This document shows positions 48,980 to 57,684 of a stretch of 64,000 bases of DNA, in pieces; position 1 is the stretch's first letter; the number at the start of each line of letters is the position of its first letter. Position numbers and translations under genes: made by a program. The stretch covers positions 55,984 through 119,983 of the forward strand of contig NZ_PYSV01000014.1 in the NCBI RefSeq assembly GCF_003028415.1, in the 5' to 3' direction. The stretch comes from Deinococcus arcticus (lineage in GTDB: Bacteria; Deinococcota; Deinococci; Deinococcales; Deinococcaceae). The notes beneath the pieces are model-generated. The model did no database searches. It was not told the origin of the DNA and saw only the letters and a list, made by a program, of their open reading frames with translations.

Positions 48980-48985
48980 AGAATA
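48980..48985 (-). promoter_or_regulatory. Candidate -10 (TATTCT) for the multi-GAF kinase
   Basis: TATTCT then GGAGCG then GTG on the minus strand fits the leaderless spacing and supports the start at 48973. Confidence 0.5.
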
Positions 48986-49043
48986 CTGTGCGTGCCCAGC
49001 CCCCGCTTGCAGGCAGGGCGGCCTTTGCCGCTGGACTGGGGCG

Positions 49044-49178
49044 TTAAAGACGTTGCCCCTCATGGTGCGACTGTTCAGGAGAGCACCGGGAGTGGAGACT
49101 TTGCGGTGCTCTCCTGAACAGTCGTAACGTGAGGTGCAACGTACTTAATTGGGGGCTTGGCAGCGAACGACTGAACAG
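49044..49178. repeat. Family B mosaic repeat (copy B2)
   Basis: It begins TTAAAGACGTTGCCCCTCA and includes the CTGTTCAGGAGAGCACCG / CGGTGCTCTCCTGAACAG inverted pair and GTGCAACGTACTTAA. It continues into the GGGGGCTTGGCAGCGA module that also ends B3. Confidence 0.8.
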
Positions 49179-50063
49179 GCTGCCTCCGCTGAGCGCCTCT
49201 GCCGCTGGCCGCCGCACAGGTCTCCTTGGGCGCGGCAAGCCGTTGCCCGGTGCATCGCCACACCATTCGGCGCCACAGACAGTGAAAGGGGAAGCGCCAG
49301 ACGGCGCCAGAGACGATGGGGTCTACACAACTACTTGCAACTCGTCATAAAATATTTGATCAATAAGCACAAATAGTCGGAACTGCTCTCAAACTGATGC
49401 TGATTTTTTGCAGATAGTCAGACATTTGATTGACAAATCTCGTCAGAGGCCGTTAACTGTGGCACTGGAGGCCCTGCGCTTGTCGCTTCCCTCTTCGTCC
49501 TCGCTGCGCCCTGTCCCGGAGGTTGCCTGATGGTTTGTTGCCCCTGCACTGTGTCACTTGCCCGTCGTTGGCATAGGTGGGGCCAGCGTCGGCCACCGAC
49601 CAGCCCAGGCTCTCTCTGGGAGGAGGGCCACCCGGTGTGGCGCGAAGGTGGCCAGGAGCAGCGGCAGGAACTGACCGGGCAGCCTGCGCCTCTGGCTGCT
49701 TACGCCGGGGGGGAGGGCAGGAAGCGGCCCTCTCCACCCTTCGCCCAGCTTTCCCTCTGACGGCCCACTGACGGTTGCCCCTCATCCTGCCTTTCGGAGC
49801 GTGCCCATGACCCTCTCCCCCTCCTTGCCCTGGACGCGAATGCGCGCGCTGGGGTCCGGCGTTCAGATCGCTCTTTTCCCGGTCCTCGGGCAGTCCACCT
49901 TGGCCCACCCTGGTTTTCTGCGCAGCGGCCCCCAGGACAGCACAAGCCGCTTCAGGGCGGCCTTGCCGCCGCAACACCACACCTCTGATCTGGACACGGA
50001 CCACCTGGACGAGCGGGGTATGGGCGTGCCGGTGTTTGCTCCCCGCCTGAAAGGAGGTAACGG
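49179..50063. other. Intergenic interval upstream of hemD
   Basis: About 0.9 kb with no convincing gene. Positions 49326-49450 are unusually AT-rich for this window (AAAATATTTGATCAATAAGC, GATTTTTTGCAGATAGTCAG). A frame from ATG 49807 to 50085 (MTLSPSLPWTRMRALGSG...) overlaps the hemD start and lacks protein character. ATG 49530 with an upstream GGAGG opens a 76-codon frame of doubtful meaning. Confidence 0.4.
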
Positions 50064-50897
50064 ATGGACTTCTTCGGCCAGCTGAACGTCCTGAGTCTGG
50101 AATCGCGCCGCAGCGAGGAAATGGAAACCCTGATTCGCACCTACGGCGGTACCCCGCAGGTGGCCCCCAGCATGCGCGAGGTCAAGCTGGACCTGAGTGG
50201 GCCCCTGGCGCAGTTTGGGCGTGACCTGGCCGCCGGCGACCTTCACACCGTGGTCTGTCTGACGGGCGTGGGCACCCGCATGTTCCTGAGGGAACTGGCG
50301 GCGCGCGACCCCCGGCAGCTGGAGGCGCTGCGTGCGGTGCCGCTGGTGGCCCGGGGGGATAACCCTGCCCAGGTGCTCAAAAGTTTTGGCCTGCCCAGCG
50401 TGCTGGTGCCCCGGCCCGGCACATGGCACGAGGTCACCGAGCAGCTGCTGGCCACCCTGACGCGCGGGCAGCACGCCGTGGTGCTGGAATATGGTGAAGC
50501 GCTGCCCACTGCCATGCGGCGCGAACTGGGGTACGCGGGCATTCGCGTGACCAGTGTGCCGGTCTACCGCTGCGCCTTTCCCCAGAATCCTGCGCCCCTG
50601 GCCCGCGCGGTGCGCGACGTGGTGCTGGGCGGCCCGGATCTGCTGCTGCTGTCCAGCGGCACGCAGCTGCTGCACTTCCTGAAATACGCCGAGAAGCTGG
50701 GGCTGCTGGAAGAAGCGCGCGCGGGGCTGGCGCGGCTGGTGGTGGTCAGCATTGGCCCGGCCTGCAGCGAGGCCGCCGCTGACCTGGGCCTGCGCATTGA
50801 CCTGGAAGCCAATCCGCACAAGATGGGCACGATGGTGCGCATGGCCGCTGAATACGGCCCGGGCCTGCTGGCGCAGCGGCTGGGCCGGGCGGGCTGA
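50064..50897 (+). CDS. hemD: Uroporphyrinogen-III synthase
   Basis: This 277-residue protein has the two-lobed HemD pattern: LNVLSLESRRSEEMETLIRT and VVCLTGVGTRMFLREL in lobe one, VLVPRPGTWHEV at the hinge, and LLLLSSGTQLLHFLKYAE plus VVVSIGPACSEAAADLGLRI in lobe two. It cyclises hydroxymethylbilane to uroporphyrinogen III for heme and sirohaem. A strong AAAGGAGG site precedes ATG 50064. No other heme gene is adjacent. Confidence 0.88.
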   Translation: MDFFGQLNVLSLESRRSEEMETLIRTYGGTPQVAPSMREVKLDLSGPLAQFGRDLAAGDLHTVVCLTGVGTRMFLRELAARDPRQLEALRAVPLVARGDNPAQVLKSFGLPSVLVPRPGTWHEVTEQLLATLTRGQHAVVLEYGEALPTAMRRELGYAGIRVTSVPVYRCAFPQNPAPLARAVRDVVLGGPDLLLLSSGTQLLHFLKYAEKLGLLEEARAGLARLVVVSIGPACSEAAADLGLRIDLEANPHKMGTMVRMAAEYGPGLLAQRLGRAG

Positions 50898-51066
50898 CGG
50901 GTCCGCAGAGAGCACCATCAGCTCTCGCCACACATTGCTGCTCTTCAGAAGCAGATCCAAGCTTGGCCCTCTCAACGCTGGAGCCAGAGGCGCGGCCCAC
51001 GCTCTGGCTCCAGCGCCAGGTGCTGGCGACGCGTGCGGCACGGTATGAAGAACGAGCGAAGGGTTG

Positions 51067-51245
51067 ATACGGGTTCCGAACAATTCCGTAACTCGTTACG
51101 GAATTTTTTCGACCGAAGGGACTCGAAGAGCTGCGGAGCAGAGAAGGAACAAATGCGGATTTCCGGGAATTGGGCTGGAACAGCGCCGAAGGCGGGGAAC
51201 ATCCCCCTTCTTCCCGGATGTTACGGAAATGAACGGAATCCGTAT
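51067..51245 (+). repeat. Family A mosaic repeat, long form (copy A5)
   Basis: It runs from ATACGGGTTCCG to CGGAATCCGTAT and is the closest match to A1, sharing long identical blocks (GGGCTGGAACAGCGCCGAAG, GCGGGGAACATCCCCCTTCT). It lies 170 bases after hemD. Confidence 0.9.
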
Positions 51246-51609
51246 GAGAGCCCATATGGGGCTTCAGACTGCACCCACTTCCACAAGAGCGGTGACACCT
51301 GACCACGGAAATAAGCAGTGGGCGCCAGAGCGGGGAGGGACCCCAGCCAGAGCTCTCCAAGCTGCACAGAGAGCCGCCGAACGACACCGCAGAAAAGGAC
51401 GCGCCACCTCCTGCCGGCGGGCTGAAAGCCAAAGGACGACAACCTGGGCGGCGCAGCTTCCGCAGGCATGCCATGCTCCTCGGGATGTCCGTGTCTGTCC
51501 ATGCGCACCTTCTGGGGCTGTTTGTCTTTGGCCGGTCGCTCCCCGTTAACCCACGCGCGCCGGTCCTTCCACCGTGATACGGCGTGCCGGCTCTCCTTCC
51601 TTGCTGGAC
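51246..51609. other. Interval before the PEP-synthase-like gene
   Basis: About 360 bp with no protein-like frame in either strand. Two possible starts of the downstream gene lie at GTG 51574 and ATG 51610. Confidence 0.4.
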
Positions 51610-54198
51610 ATGGCCGCTGTGCACCAGACCGGTCCTCACCAGACCGGCGCCAAAGCCTGGCGCCTGACACAACTGCGCCGGTATGGGTTCCCGGTTCCCG
51701 ACCTTTATGTTGTTCCAGCGTGGGTCCATGCCGACTGGCTTCAGCGCAGTCGGCTTGAGCCACGCCTGCGCAGCGCAGCGCCCAACGAACTCGAGCGCCT
51801 GCGCACCCAGCTGCATGGGACGCCACTCCCGGGAACACTGATAGCGGCACTCGCTGAACTGGCCCCTGTGGCCCCCGCCTGGGCCGTACGTTCCTCAGCG
51901 CCGCATGAGGACGGCAGCGCCGCGTCTTTTGCCGGCCAGTACGCCACCTGCCTCAATGTCAGTGGCCTGCAGGCATTGTGTGAGGCTGTGCGGCAGGTCT
52001 GGGCCTCGATGTGGACGCCGGCCGCGCTCAGCTACCGCGTCCGGCACGGCGCTGCGGCAGATTTCGGAATGGCGGTGCTGCTGATGCCGATGGTGCCTGC
52101 GGTGAGTAGCGGCGTCGCCTTTACGCGGGACCCGCTCACAGGGCAGCCGGAGCGCATCATCATTCAGGCCAATTGGGGCCTGGGCGAAAGTCTGGTGCAG
52201 GGGCTCAGTGCAGGTGACGAGAGCACTGTGCACACCCATCCCTTGAACGCCGACCTCACAGGGTTGCAGACCACGGTTGGGCGCAAGACCCAGCAGGTCC
52301 AGCTTCAGCCTGAGGGCGGCACGCGCACCGAAGCCGTACCCATCCACCAGCAACGCCAGCCTGTCCTGCAGCCGGCACAGGCGCTCCACCTTGCGGGGCT
52401 GCTGCGGCAGGCGGCCCTCAGCCTCAATTTCGCCGCGCCCCATTTCGACCTGGAGTGGGCGTTCGACGGCCACCGGTTCTGGCTGTTGCAGGCGCGGCCC
52501 CTGACAGCAGTGAATGGGCGCGGAGCTGGACAGGTGCAGGGCCAGCCCACACTCTGGTCGCGCGGCAACACAGGGGAGGTGATGCCGTTTCCCCTCTCTG
52601 CTATTGACTGGAGCGCGGCGCAGAATATTGGCGAGCATGTGCTGAAAAGCAGCCTGCTGGCAGCAGGATATGCGCCCGAGTCTGCCGTCCCACGCCTGGC
52701 TCTGCACCAGGGCCACCTGTATATGAACATGACACTTGTGCAGTGGGAGTTGAAAGAAGCGTTCGGCCTGTCCCCAGCGGACACCAACGCCCTGCTGGGT
52801 GGCCAGCAGCGCGCCCTGACGTGGCCACAGGTGACCTGGACGGCGCGTCTCCGCCAGGGCAAGCGGCTGCTCAAGCTGGCTTTCCTGACTCCTGCCCTGC
52901 GCCGAAAGGGGCGGCGGCAGGCCACCCGACTCCTCCGCTGGAGTGCCCGGGAAGCCAGGCGACCCCTGCCCACGTCGTCCCGGCAGCAGGCCGCCGCGCT
53001 GGACCGGCTGTTTACGCACCTCAACCGCCAGCAGGCCCTGTTCTTCCTGCAGGGGGGCAGCGGGGCCAGTGCCTGGGCGCTTCGGAGGCTGCTGACCCGG
53101 CTGATGCCGCTAGAAGGACCTGCACTGGCCCTGGATCTGCTGACCGGGGGCGCACCCAGCGTGAGTGCGGCGCAGGCACATGACCTTGCGCGTCTGGCCA
53201 GTCTGCTGCGGACGGACGGCTTGACACGGACCTGGGTGGAACACACGGCGGCCGGCCAGCTGGCCCCGGGCCTGCCCCGCCGCCACCCATTTCGCCGCGC
53301 CTTCGAGGAATATCTGCGCCGCTATGGCCACCGCGCCACTTACGAGAGCTACACCCGTCACGCCCGCTGGCGTGAAGACCCTTCGCCCCTGCTGCACCAT
53401 CTGTGCAGCCTGGCCGCGCAGGCGCCTGTCTCCGCTGGCCCGGCGGGGTCTGTCTCGGCGCACCTGCGGCGGTTGCCCGGCGGCCTGCAGGTGCTGCGGC
53501 CTGCCATTGGGCTCCTGGCGCGGCTGGCACAGCAGGAACTGCGGGACCGCGAGCTGGGTCGCAGCGCCGTGTTCAGTCCCGTTGAACCGTACCGGCGCCT
53601 GCTTCTGCACATTGGCCGGAGCTGGGCCACTTCGGGACACATAGAACAGCCCAGCGATGTCTTCGACCTCACCCTGCCGGAAATTCACGCCCTGCTGCGC
53701 CAGGAGCGCCCGTTCGGGGGCCTGAGGGATCTGGTGCTGGACCGGCAGCAGGCGACCGAAGCGTGGCGCGCCCTGAGCGTTCCCGATGTGTATACCCGGG
53801 GCGCCCTGGTGCCCACTTCAGCAGACAGTCCTCCTGTTCAGGCCCCCAGAGCCGCTGGGCGACACACCTTGACCGGCACCGGGGCCAGCAGCGGCGTGGT
53901 CACCGGCCGGGCGTGCGTGATGGACCATCCGAATGACCTGGGAACGCTGCAGGCGGGGGACATTCTGGTGGTGCGCAGCGCCGACCCCTCCTGGACCCCC
54001 GTGTTCCTGCAGGCCCGTGGCCTGGTGATGGAGACTGGCGGGCTGCTTTCCCACGGCACCATCGTGGCGCGTGAGTTTAGCCTGCCCACGGTCCTGAATA
54101 TCCCGGGCATCCGGCAGCAGGTTCGAACCGGCGATCTTCTTCACGTGGATGGAGCGGCGGGTACAGTCACAGTTTATTCGCGCGAGGACCACCCATGA
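51610..54198 (+). CDS. PEP synthase/rifampin phosphotransferase-like dikinase
   Basis: This 862-residue protein has an N-terminal ATP-grasp lobe (about 10-310; GAKAWRLTQLRRYGFPVPD, AVRSSAPHEDGSAASFAGQY, GVAFTRDPLTGQPERIIIQANWGLGE), a long central alpha-helical domain (about 315-740), and a C-terminal swivelling domain with catalytic His815 (METGGLLSHGTIVAREFSLP). The PEP/pyruvate TIM barrel of true PEP synthase is absent. This order (ATP-grasp, central binding domain, phosphohistidine domain) and length match rifampin phosphotransferase, which phosphorylates the antibiotic ansa-chain; the substrate here is unknown. The overlapping GT2 gene suggests a different small-molecule role. GTG 51574 is an alternative start. 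Confidence 0.82.
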   Translation: MAAVHQTGPHQTGAKAWRLTQLRRYGFPVPDLYVVPAWVHADWLQRSRLEPRLRSAAPNELERLRTQLHGTPLPGTLIAALAELAPVAPAWAVRSSAPHEDGSAASFAGQYATCLNVSGLQALCEAVRQVWASMWTPAALSYRVRHGAAADFGMAVLLMPMVPAVSSGVAFTRDPLTGQPERIIIQANWGLGESLVQGLSAGDESTVHTHPLNADLTGLQTTVGRKTQQVQLQPEGGTRTEAVPIHQQRQPVLQPAQALHLAGLLRQAALSLNFAAPHFDLEWAFDGHRFWLLQARPLTAVNGRGAGQVQGQPTLWSRGNTGEVMPFPLSAIDWSAAQNIGEHVLKSSLLAAGYAPESAVPRLALHQGHLYMNMTLVQWELKEAFGLSPADTNALLGGQQRALTWPQVTWTARLRQGKRLLKLAFLTPALRRKGRRQATRLLRWSAREARRPLPTSSRQQAAALDRLFTHLNRQQALFFLQGGSGASAWALRRLLTRLMPLEGPALALDLLTGGAPSVSAAQAHDLARLASLLRTDGLTRTWVEHTAAGQLAPGLPRRHPFRRAFEEYLRRYGHRATYESYTRHARWREDPSPLLHHLCSLAAQAPVSAGPAGSVSAHLRRLPGGLQVLRPAIGLLARLAQQELRDRELGRSAVFSPVEPYRRLLLHIGRSWATSGHIEQPSDVFDLTLPEIHALLRQERPFGGLRDLVLDRQQATEAWRALSVPDVYTRGALVPTSADSPPVQAPRAAGRHTLTGTGASSGVVTGRACVMDHPNDLGTLQAGDILVVRSADPSWTPVFLQARGLVMETGGLLSHGTIVAREFSLPTVLNIPGIRQQVRTGDLLHVDGAAGTVTVYSREDHP

Positions 54199-55307
54199 AG
54201 CGACCCTTGCCTCTGGCGCCCCGCCTTGCCCTGGCGTTCCTGATGTTCAAAGGGGTCAACCTGCTCCTTAACGCCCTGACCTTTCCCCAACTGCGCACGC
54301 CTCCGGCATCTGAAACCCTGCCCACGGTGTCCCTCCTGATTCCAGCGCGCGATGAGGCCCACAACCTGCGGCGTCACCTGCCCGGCATTGTGGCGCAGGC
54401 GGCCCATGAAGCTCTGATTCTGGACGACGGCAGCACCGACGAAACCGCCGAGGTCGCCGCCGCGTGTGGCCTGCAGGTGATTCAGGGTGTCCCGCTGCCC
54501 CCAGGCTGGAAAGGCAAAAGCTGGGCCTGCCATCAGCTGGCGGCGCAGGCCAGTGGCGAGATCTTGCTGTTTCTCGATGCCGATGTTGCTCTGCATGGCG
54601 GCGCCGCCAGGGCGCTGGCCGCTCACCTGCAGCAGCAGCGTTCCGGTCTGGTGAGTGTGTTGCCCCGGCCACAGGGCCTGAATCTGGGCACCCGTCTCCT
54701 CGCCCCGCTGGTGGACGTGATGGTGTTGACCTGGCTGGCGTACCCGATGCAGTGGCTGCGCTGGCCACAGGCGAGTACGGCCAACGCCCAGGTGATGGCC
54801 TTCCGGCGCGAAGCGTACTGGGCCGCCGGAGGGCACCAGGCCGTCCGGGACGAGATGCTGGAGGGCACTGCGCTGGCCCGCCGGGTCCGCGCAGCCGGAT
54901 GGCCTGTCAGCAAGGCGCTGGGCAAAGAGCATGTGGGCATCCGTGCGTACCGCAGCTACCCGGCCTCTGTTCGCGGCTTCAGCAAACATGCCCTGCATGT
55001 TCACCTCGGCTCGCGCCCCTTGCTGGTGGCGCTGGGCGCCCTGCACTTCCTGGTGTACACCCTGCCGTGGCTGCGGCGTGCACGGCATCCCCTGGTGTGG
55101 GCCGTGCGGCTTGCCGGGCCTGCAGAACGGCTGCTGGTCAATTGGCTCACTGGTCGGCGCCAGCTACCTGATCTGCTTGAAGCCCTGCTCGTCCCGGTCA
55201 CGTTCCTGGCGGCGCTCCCCGCCTACCGACTTGCTTTGGGGCGGCAGGTGACCTGGAAAAACCGCACTTATACCAACGCGGCCCACAAGCACAGCGAGCA
55301 GCCCTGA
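54195..55307 (+). CDS. Family 2 glycosyltransferase, membrane-associated
   Basis: This 370-residue protein has an N-terminal hydrophobic helix, the GT-A start VSLLIPARDEAHNLRRHLPG, DDGSTDETAEVA, the DXD-like LFLDADVALHGGA, an acceptor motif DEMLEGTALARRVRAAGW, and C-terminal hydrophobic segments (LLVALGALHFLVYTLPWL). It resembles carotenoid/hopanoid-type glycosyltransferases (CrtQ-like). ATGA overlap (54195-54198) with the upstream dikinase-like gene implies coupled expression. Confidence 0.85.
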   Translation: MKRPLPLAPRLALAFLMFKGVNLLLNALTFPQLRTPPASETLPTVSLLIPARDEAHNLRRHLPGIVAQAAHEALILDDGSTDETAEVAAACGLQVIQGVPLPPGWKGKSWACHQLAAQASGEILLFLDADVALHGGAARALAAHLQQQRSGLVSVLPRPQGLNLGTRLLAPLVDVMVLTWLAYPMQWLRWPQASTANAQVMAFRREAYWAAGGHQAVRDEMLEGTALARRVRAAGWPVSKALGKEHVGIRAYRSYPASVRGFSKHALHVHLGSRPLLVALGALHFLVYTLPWLRRARHPLVWAVRLAGPAERLLVNWLTGRRQLPDLLEALLVPVTFLAALPAYRLALGRQVTWKNRTYTNAAHKHSEQP

Positions 55308-55489
55308 AGATCTTGCAGGAGCGTGTCGCCCAGCGCCCGCTGCTCAAACGTTCACGGCTTGACAGACGGGCTGGCCTCGCGCCCATGAGCTCAGGTCAGG
55401 AGACGCCGGGCCAGAACTGCCCGACCGCACGCAGCCACACATCGGCAGCGCCCGTGTGCACGGTCCCCCCTAACCGCGCCTTCGGCCCC

Positions 55490-56038
55490 TCAAGGCCTGC
55501 CGTTGCGGTCGCCCTCCAGGCCAGCTCCGGCTTGAAACCGGCCACCATAGAGCGCCACCGTAAATCCGTAGCCCGCCACCTGCCACGCCCAGACACCCAG
55601 CACGAAAAACAGCGCCAGATTCAGTCCGAAGGCCAGAATATCCAGTGCACACAGGGCGGGTAGCCGCCAGAAAGATAGGCTGCAGAGCCACGGCCAGCGG
55701 GCCAGGCCCAGCAGCGCGGGGGCACCCAGCGATAAGGCAATGGCGCCGGCCATGATGCACCACGCGGCGCCGCAGGCTCGCCACTGCGGGCGTATGGTGC
55801 GCCACAGCCGCCAGGGCGCGTGTAGAACGGTGCGGTCTCCTTCGCAGCCCAGCCGGGTCATGCCGGCGGCCACCAACAGGACAGCCGCCAGCAGCAGGCC
55901 ACTGGCAAGCCACCACAGGCCCAGCGCCAGGCCCCTGAGACCCGTCCACCACGCGCCGCCACCCGCCAGCGCCAGAGCGGCGCCGGGGCTGAGGCTCAAG
56001 GCGATGACGCCCCACACCACGAGCCCCCTGGTCAGCAT
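55490..56038 (-). CDS. Polytopic membrane protein of unknown function
   Basis: The 182-residue frame is strongly hydrophobic, with about five segments (LVVWGVIALSLSPGAALAL, LALGLWWLASGLLLAAVLLV, WCIMAGAIALSLGAPALLGL, ALDILAFGLNLALFFVLGVW). A cytosolic loop carries LGCEGDRTVLHAPWRLWRTI. It is convergent with the GT2 gene. No family is recognised. A competing minus-strand frame starting at 56108 lacks hydrophobic periodicity. Confidence 0.6.
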   Translation of the reverse strand: MLTRGLVVWGVIALSLSPGAALALAGGGAWWTGLRGLALGLWWLASGLLLAAVLLVAAGMTRLGCEGDRTVLHAPWRLWRTIRPQWRACGAAWCIMAGAIALSLGAPALLGLARWPWLCSLSFWRLPALCALDILAFGLNLALFFVLGVWAWQVAGYGFTVALYGGRFQAGAGLEGDRNGRP

Positions 56039-56120
56039 GCGTCGTGACCACCGGAAGGGCGGGAAGATGGGGTCCTGGCCCTGCTACAGCCGCGTAGCCA
56101 CCTCCCAACGGTAGCCCAGA

Positions 56121-56395
56121 TTTGAGTCGCTCGCAGTTGATCTTTAGATCAACCGAGCGGAGCGAGAAGCGAAAACGGTGCCTCGCACCGGGAATGGAAA
56201 CGTTTCGGCGCCCTTCTGAAACGTTGCAATGGGAGGGGCGAGCTACTTAAGGACGTTGCCCCTCACGCTGCGACTGTTCAGGAGAGCACCGAACAGTCTC
56301 CACTCCCGGTGCAACGTCCTTTGTTCGAGACTCGCTCTGCGGCGCCGCTGTTCCAGCCCGCTCGGTTGATCGGGGGCTTGGCAGCGAGTGACTGA
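56121..56395. repeat. Family B mosaic repeat (copy B3, two units)
   Basis: It has GTTGATCTTTAGATCA (56136-56151) and the CGAGCGGAGCGAG stem as in B1, then a diverged unit (56180-56250). A complete AAGGACGTTGC (56249) to GCAACGTCCTT (56311-56321) unit follows, and then the GGGGGCTTGGCAGCGA module (56371) shared with B2. Confidence 0.8.
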
Positions 56396-56810
56396 GCACC
56401 CAGCCGGGCAGCAACGTCAGCAGGGCCAACGCGCCGCGCAGGATGCCTGCACGTGCCTGTGGGGTCGCCACCGGAAAAGCCCAGGCCGCCCACCACCGCA
56501 AGGTGGATGGGAGGCAGGGCACCGACGACTGTGCAGGCTGGTCTTCGCAAAAGCCACTCAACCTGATGACATGTGGATCAGCCGGCAGGTACCTGGGGCG
56601 GTTAGGGCACAGGGTCCTGCTGCCTCTGGCCTGAGGGCAAGTGCGGGGAGCGGCCCGGGCCACAGACGCATGACTGACCACCATCCCTTTCAGACAGGCG
56701 CGAAATCTGTTTCAACGGGTGGCGAGGATAGAACGACAGCAACGTTGTGGGCCAACCGCAGGCCCTCGCTGGTTGGGCATATGCACCTCAATCCACCTGA
56801 AACTTTCCGC
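56396..56810. other. Intergenic interval upstream of pprA
   Basis: No protein-like frame is seen on either strand; frames overlapping the repeat tail are shadows. The pprA promoter lies at its right end. Confidence 0.4.
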
Positions 56811-56839
56811 TATAATTATGTTCATATCAGAATAAGGAG
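56811..56839 (+). promoter_or_regulatory. pprA promoter region with -10, candidate RDRM and ribosome site
   Basis: TATAAT (56811-56816) overlaps a 17-mer TTATGTTCATATCAGAA (56816-56832). That 17-mer matches the Deinococcus radiation/desiccation response motif (half sites TTATG and CATAA) with TTATGT intact and CAGAA in place of CATAA. AAGGAG (56834-56839) sits 8 bases before ATG 56848. RDRM sites are bound by the DdrO repressor and relieved by IrrE after DNA damage. The match is imperfect, so the assignment is tentative. Confidence 0.55.
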
Positions 56840-56847
56840 TTGTGAGC

Positions 56848-57681
56848 ATGCCCAAAACAAAAGCACCTTCTGTTGCCCCCCACCGCTTCCAGGCGCTTCT
56901 CGCCACCGTCTCCGTCTCTGCGGACGTCCACGCGATCACCGCGCAGGAGGGGGCAGATGCACAGCTGACCGACCTGCTCCGTCAGGCGCATGACCGCTGG
57001 GGTTATGGCCTGCATCACCTCCGGCATGAAGCCCGCTGGACAGGACAGACGATTGAATTGCTGGCCGATGGACGGGTGGTGGCTGACCTGAACACCGAGC
57101 CTGCCCGTATCGCTGCCGCCTACGCGAGCATGGCGGCGCCCGACGAGAACGGGCTCAGCCTGTGGCCTGTTCTGGGCGACGGCCACCGCACCAGCTTCCG
57201 GAACGCGGCCCAGATGCGCGTGCTCATTGAGGATGGCCGCGATTTCGAAACCCTCTGGACTGCCGAGAAACAGGGGCTGAGCGCCCGCGTCTGGCGAACC
57301 CAGACCTACGAAGGCGAACTGCTGGCCGTGGAATATGTTCGGCCCACCAGCGCCGCGCAGCTTCTGGCGGACGCCGCCTGGGACGTGATCACCCGCATCA
57401 AGGACCGTACGCTGCAGCGCGAACTAATGAAGCGCAGTGAGCAGGGTGGCATTCTTCAGGCGTTCCTGAGCGCCCGGCATAAGGAGGCCGAGGCCAATCT
57501 GGCCCAGCTGGCCGAAGCGCATTTCACGGTGCAGGGTCATGTGGGACGGCTCACGGGCAGTGCCGCGCGTGATTTTGAGGCGTTCCGCGCCCTGCAGCGC
57601 GCCACCGCAGAAGAGCTGCTCGGGCTGCAGGACCGGGTGGTCAAGCAGGTGGGGGCCACCCTGTACGGCGAACTGAGGTAA
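56848..57681 (+). CDS. pprA: DNA-repair protein PprA
   Basis: This 277-residue protein matches Deinococcus PprA throughout: RWGYGLHHLRHEAR near residue 50, VLIEDGRDFETLW, DAAWDVITRIKDRTLQRELM, and AEANLAQLAEAHFTVQGHVG in the C-terminal half. PprA is a radiation-induced DNA-binding protein that stimulates end joining and is needed for resuming chromosome segregation after damage. It is 277 residues against about 284 in D. radiodurans. ATG 56848 has better spacing to AAGGAG than GTG 56842. It is followed 3 bases later by an unknown gene and is convergent with recA. Confidence 0.95.
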   Translation: MPKTKAPSVAPHRFQALLATVSVSADVHAITAQEGADAQLTDLLRQAHDRWGYGLHHLRHEARWTGQTIELLADGRVVADLNTEPARIAAAYASMAAPDENGLSLWPVLGDGHRTSFRNAAQMRVLIEDGRDFETLWTAEKQGLSARVWRTQTYEGELLAVEYVRPTSAAQLLADAAWDVITRIKDRTLQRELMKRSEQGGILQAFLSARHKEAEANLAQLAEAHFTVQGHVGRLTGSAARDFEAFRALQRATAEELLGLQDRVVKQVGATLYGELR

Positions 57682-57684
57682 GGC

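Noticed and set aside
49453..50085. Frames of 64-183 codons upstream of hemD
   Set aside because: Composition is not protein-like, and they conflict with the strongly supported hemD start and its ribosome site.
50064..50897. Interpretation of hemD as a response regulator or transcription factor fusion
   Set aside because: HemD can be fused to regulators in some bacteria, but this protein has only the two HemD lobes and no DNA-binding domain.
51610..54198. Interpretation as a true PEP synthase or pyruvate phosphate dikinase
   Set aside because: The C-terminal PEP/pyruvate-binding barrel is missing; the protein ends soon after the phosphohistidine domain.
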